DNA of 24,097 nucleotides, taken from contig JANMAT010000041.1 in assembly GCA_031359995.1 (NCBI GenBank), positions 1 to 24,097 on the forward strand. Reading direction: 5' to 3'. The notes below the pieces were generated by a model. It saw nothing but the letters and a program-made list of their open reading frames with translations. It was not told where the DNA came from and searched no databases. The stretch comes from JANMAT01 sp031359995 (lineage in GTDB: Bacteria; Actinomycetota; Acidimicrobiia; Acidimicrobiales; Ilumatobacteraceae). The position numbers and the translations under genes are program-made. The stretch's first letter is position 1; each line of letters starts with the position of its first letter. Of this stretch, positions 21,643 to 24,097 are shown piece by piece.

Positions 21643-22679
21643 CACGCGTACCGGCCGAAAGGATCGGGGAGGTCGAAGCACGGACCCTGGCTGAGCCGTC
21701 GGAGGTTGTGGAGATGGTGATCGGGGGTGACCTCGGGCTCCGGCGCGTCGGGAGGCCACCAGAGCACGCCGCGCAGGGCGAAGCTGAGCTGGTGGAGCCA
21801 CATGCGGCGCCGCAGTTCGGGGCCGTCGAAGAGCTCGGGACAGTCCTCGGCCAGCCACCGGACGATCCGGCGGGCGGGCATCGACGTGAAGCCCAGGAAC
21901 GTCGGTACGACGAGCTCGAGGTCGATCGGGCCGAAGCGCACCCATTCGAAGTCGATGAGTGCGCTGAGCCTTCCCTCGGCGACGAGGAGGTTCCCCCACG
22001 CCGGGTCACCGTGCACGACGGTGTCGTGCAGCGTCGCGCCCGGGTCGAGGTCGCGTAGCGCCTCGACCGCGACGATCGCGTCGGCCACGAGACCAGCGTC
22101 CACGTCGGGCAGCGCAGCGATGTCGCGGGCGATCTGCACGATGTCGTCCACGCGCAGGGGCACGACCTCCTTCGGACAGGGTGACTCGCCGGGCGCGTGG
22201 CGATCGACGACGCGCAGCAGGTCTGCGACCTCGGGCGGCGGAGTCCAGGCGTGGAGCTCGCGCAGCGAGGCAGCGTGCTGGCGGCCGATGTCCCGGTACC
22301 GGGCGTCGTCGAGCGGGCCGGCCTGGTGCAGGGGCACGCCGGGGCCGCGACCGGTGACCAACCAGCTGAGGTCGTCGGTGCGACCGACGTCGATCACGTC
22401 GGGTCGCGGCACCCCGGCAGGGAGCGACCGCAGCACCGCGGCCTCGCGGAGGAACCGATCGCGGTCACCCCGCCAACAGACGCGCAGCACCGTGGTGCCG
22501 CCGAGCCACGCATCGTTCGAGTTGCCGCCCACGAACACGGCGTCAGGCCCGACGCGCGACCGAACGCCGGCGGGCAAGTGCCGCAGGCGCCACCCGGCGG
22601 CCTGCTCGCCTTCGGGCTCCAGCGCCACGGGCGCAAAGGGATACCAGGGTGCCGTCGGGGCCAGCGGGGGCTCGACCAT
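21642..22679 (-). CDS. APH-family phosphotransferase (kinase fold)
   Basis: Protein of 345 aa with the aminoglycoside phosphotransferase/choline kinase fold, predicted to phosphorylate a small molecule with ATP. Catalytic-loop motif VVHGDPAWGNLL has His223, Asp225 and Asn230; the metal-binding Asp243 lies in LIDFEWVRFGPIDLEL. The N-terminal lobe contains NDAWLGGTTVLRV and WRGDRDRFLREAAVLRSL, plausibly the ATP-binding sheet and the lysine/arginine-Glu helix, although the usual lysine is replaced by Arg. ATG start at 22679 lacks a strong Shine-Dalgarno. It is coupled to the truncated nucleotidyltransferase downstream. Members of this family often act on metabolites rather than antibiotics, so resistance should not be assumed. 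Confidence 0.85.
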   Translation of the reverse strand: MVEPPLAPTAPWYPFAPVALEPEGEQAAGWRLRHLPAGVRSRVGPDAVFVGGNSNDAWLGGTTVLRVCWRGDRDRFLREAAVLRSLPAGVPRPDVIDVGRTDDLSWLVTGRGPGVPLHQAGPLDDARYRDIGRQHAASLRELHAWTPPPEVADLLRVVDRHAPGESPCPKEVVPLRVDDIVQIARDIAALPDVDAGLVADAIVAVEALRDLDPGATLHDTVVHGDPAWGNLLVAEGRLSALIDFEWVRFGPIDLELVVPTFLGFTSMPARRIVRWLAEDCPELFDGPELRRRMWLHQLSFALRGVLWWPPDAPEPEVTPDHHLHNLRRLSQGPCFDLPDPFGRYA

Positions 22680-23084
22680 CGACCGGACCGTACGAGATCG
22701 CCGACCCGAACCGGCTCGACTTTTCGGGCTCCGTGGGGCCCCAGCCGCTTGATGTCTGGCCGTAGGGTCCGCACGTGCCTCGCCGCGGTCCCGGCTTCCG
22801 ACTCGAGACAGCGGGCGACGGCGTCACGATGGTGGTGACGAGCGAGTGAAGGCATGGTCGACCACCGGTGCTTGACCGTCACGACTCGCATCGATGACCA
22901 GTAGCAGGCGCGCGGTGACGATGGCGTGGAGCACCTTCGGCTTTGCGACACGCCAGCCAGGTTGAGCGCAAGGATCGGTTCGATCACGAAGACCGCGCCG
23001 ATCCACACGAGCCCTACCTGGACAGCCGCGAATTCCTGTGGGACAGGGGGAAACTCTGTCACACCCATCCTGCATGATGGCCTC
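22680..23084. other. 405-bp interval without a recognisable gene
   Basis: Short frames exist on both strands (for example a minus-strand stretch with VGLVWIGAVFVIEPILALNL), but none has a credible start, ribosome-binding site or known motif. The base composition is less GC-extreme than in the neighbouring genes. The divergent promoters of the phosphotransferase and of the DUF222 gene should lie here. The only clear structure is the imperfect inverted repeat at 23038-23064. Confidence 0.5.
23038..23064. repeat. Imperfect inverted repeat upstream of the DUF222 gene
   Basis: GTGGGACAG (23038-23046) and CTGTCACAC (23056-23064) are complementary at 8 of 9 positions around a 9-nt centre. The element ends 20 bp before the ATG at 23085. 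It could be an operator, a leader hairpin or part of a conserved repeat associated with multicopy DUF222 genes. Confidence 0.4.
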
Positions 23085-24097
23085 ATGTCGAAGGGGATGG
23101 CCGCACTCGCTCCGGTGTTCGGATCATGGTTGAACGAGGCGCGCAGGTCGACGGACGCGGCCGTCGTCGAAGAGCTGCGCGCGCTCGACGCGGAGCATCG
23201 TCGCATCGAAGCGCGGCGCGGGTTGTTGGTGCGCGAGGTGGAGCGGCGTGACGTGCACCGCGCCGACGGTCACTTGTCGGTGTCGGGCTGGTTGCGGGCG
23301 ACGATGTCGTGGTCGACGATGGAGTGCGTGCGCGTCGTGCGTCGCGGCCGGCTGTTGGAACGCGCGCCGGCAGTCGGTGACGCGTTGCTCGATGGGTCGT
23401 GTGGGGTGGCGCAGACCGACGAGCTCGCTCGGGCCGCCGCGAACCCGCGGGTGGGCCACGAGGTCGACCCGTTCCTACCGACGTTGTTGGAGCATGCGCC
23501 CGGGTTGTCGTTCGACGAGTTCAAGACCGTGGTGCGCCGGTGGGAGAACCTCGCCGATGCCGACGGCGCCCACCGCACGCGGGAGGCGTCCGGCCACCGG
23601 CGCCGCGCTCGCATCACCATCGACGACGCGGTGATGCGCCTGTCGGCTGAGGGCGGGAAGTTGGAGGGCGTGATGATGCGCGAGATCTTCGACGCCTACC
23701 TGACCGCCGAAGTCGCAACCGACCGGGCCACCATGGACGAGACCGGCGCCGCTCAGCTGCCGCGTACCGATGCCCAACGGCGCTTCGATGCCCTGCACGC
23801 CATCTTCCTGGCCGCCGCCAGCACACCCGCGGACGCGGAACGGCCGGTGTTCACTGCGAACGTGGTCGTCGACCAGGTCACCTTCGAGCAGCACCTCGCC
23901 CGCCGCGGGCTGATCCCCGTGCCGAGCGACCTGCCGGAGCTGTCGCTGCTGCAACGCCGGTGTGAGAGTGACCGCGGTGACCCACTCGCGGGTGACGACA
24001 TCCTCGCTGCCGCGTTCCACGGGTACGTGCGGCGCGTGGTGTTCGACTCCGCCGGAGTCGTGATCGACCTGGGGCGACGACGACGCCTCTTCACCGG
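23085..24097 (+). CDS. DUF222 / HNH endonuclease-type protein (3' end outside window)
   Basis: Open from the ATG at 23085 to the window edge (337 codons). It belongs to the DUF222 family (13E12-repeat type) found in many copies in actinobacteria. Seen: an N-terminal helical region (VVEELRALDAEHRRIEARR), VHRADGHLSVSGWLRATM, the central DUF222 domain with RRARITIDDAVMRLSAEG and FDALHAIFLAA, and the late VRRVVFDSAGVVIDLGRRRR followed by LF. In relatives that last block comes just before the Cys/His HNH nuclease motif, which would lie beyond 24097. TTG leucine codons are frequent in the first half, unlike the CTG/CTC-dominated neighbours. This suggests a mobile or recently acquired gene. No strong ribosome-binding site is visible. 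The biological role is not established. Confidence 0.88.
   Translation, partial: MSKGMAALAPVFGSWLNEARRSTDAAVVEELRALDAEHRRIEARRGLLVREVERRDVHRADGHLSVSGWLRATMSWSTMECVRVVRRGRLLERAPAVGDALLDGSCGVAQTDELARAAANPRVGHEVDPFLPTLLEHAPGLSFDEFKTVVRRWENLADADGAHRTREASGHRRRARITIDDAVMRLSAEGGKLEGVMMREIFDAYLTAEVATDRATMDETGAAQLPRTDAQRRFDALHAIFLAAASTPADAERPVFTANVVVDQVTFEQHLARRGLIPVPSDLPELSLLQRRCESDRGDPLAGDDILAAAFHGYVRRVVFDSAGVVIDLGRRRRLFT

Noticed and set aside
22394..23206. Minus-strand frame with a hydrophobic stretch in 22680-23084
   Set aside because: It runs out of frame through the phosphotransferase gene, lacks a ribosome-binding site and shows no family match; the hydrophobic part alone is not enough.

Overview
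This window is very GC-rich DNA from a bacterial chromosome, almost certainly a high-GC actinobacterium. Supporting signs are the GTG starts, the short intergenic gaps, the DUF222/HNH gene at the right edge, a maleylpyruvate-isomerase/DinB-like (mycothiol-type) remnant, a septum-formation-family lipoprotein and a two-cluster ferredoxin. The overall flavour fits Acidimicrobiia-type genomes, but that placement is inference. No rRNA, tRNA, CRISPR array or intact insertion sequence was seen.

Layout. Positions 1-202 are G-rich and non-coding, with a good hairpin. Then comes a secreted zinc metalloprotease with PPC and PKD modules (minus, 203-2218), divergent from a small acidic protein (plus, 2369-2761). 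A seven-gene minus-strand run follows (9855 down to 2771): gatC-gatA-gatB, a winged-helix (HTH_42/YcaQ-like) protein, an MFS exporter, an SDR oxidoreductase and a DUF2889 protein. The first five are separated by overlaps of 1-4 nt or a 3-nt gap, so the tRNA amidotransferase genes are probably co-transcribed with accessory genes. hrpB (plus) meets lgt (minus) tail to tail with no spacer. lgt, an Est30-like esterase and a ferredoxin form a minus-strand operon, divergent from a TetR regulator across a clean palindromic operator.

The most unusual part is 15224-17107 (minus). It encodes a large Ig/carboxypeptidase-regulatory-like protein with a Thr/Ala-rich tail, a lipoprotein of the septum-formation family, and a DUF4280 PAAR-like protein of the kind that caps contractile injection systems. 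The first two each carry one apparent +1 frameshift, and the PAAR-like frame has no stop codon before it runs antisense into the TetR gene. No sheath, tube or baseplate gene is in view, so this looks like an orphan or decaying injection-system-associated cassette.

After it come a compact Cys/Met-metabolism PLP enzyme (17122-18165), a membrane-anchored protein, and a CoA-transferase whose CaiB/BaiF halves are in swapped order (18926-20254). From 20255 to 21640 the DNA is a graveyard of fragments: a frameshifted mycothiol-type isomerase, a two-helix membrane peptide, a short orphan reading frame, and a truncated PIN (VapC-like) gene butted head-on against a truncated nucleotidyltransferase. That nucleotidyltransferase belongs to an operon with an APH-type phosphotransferase (21642-22679). 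After about 400 bp without a recognisable gene, a DUF222 gene with TTG-rich codon use begins at 23085 and runs off the window.
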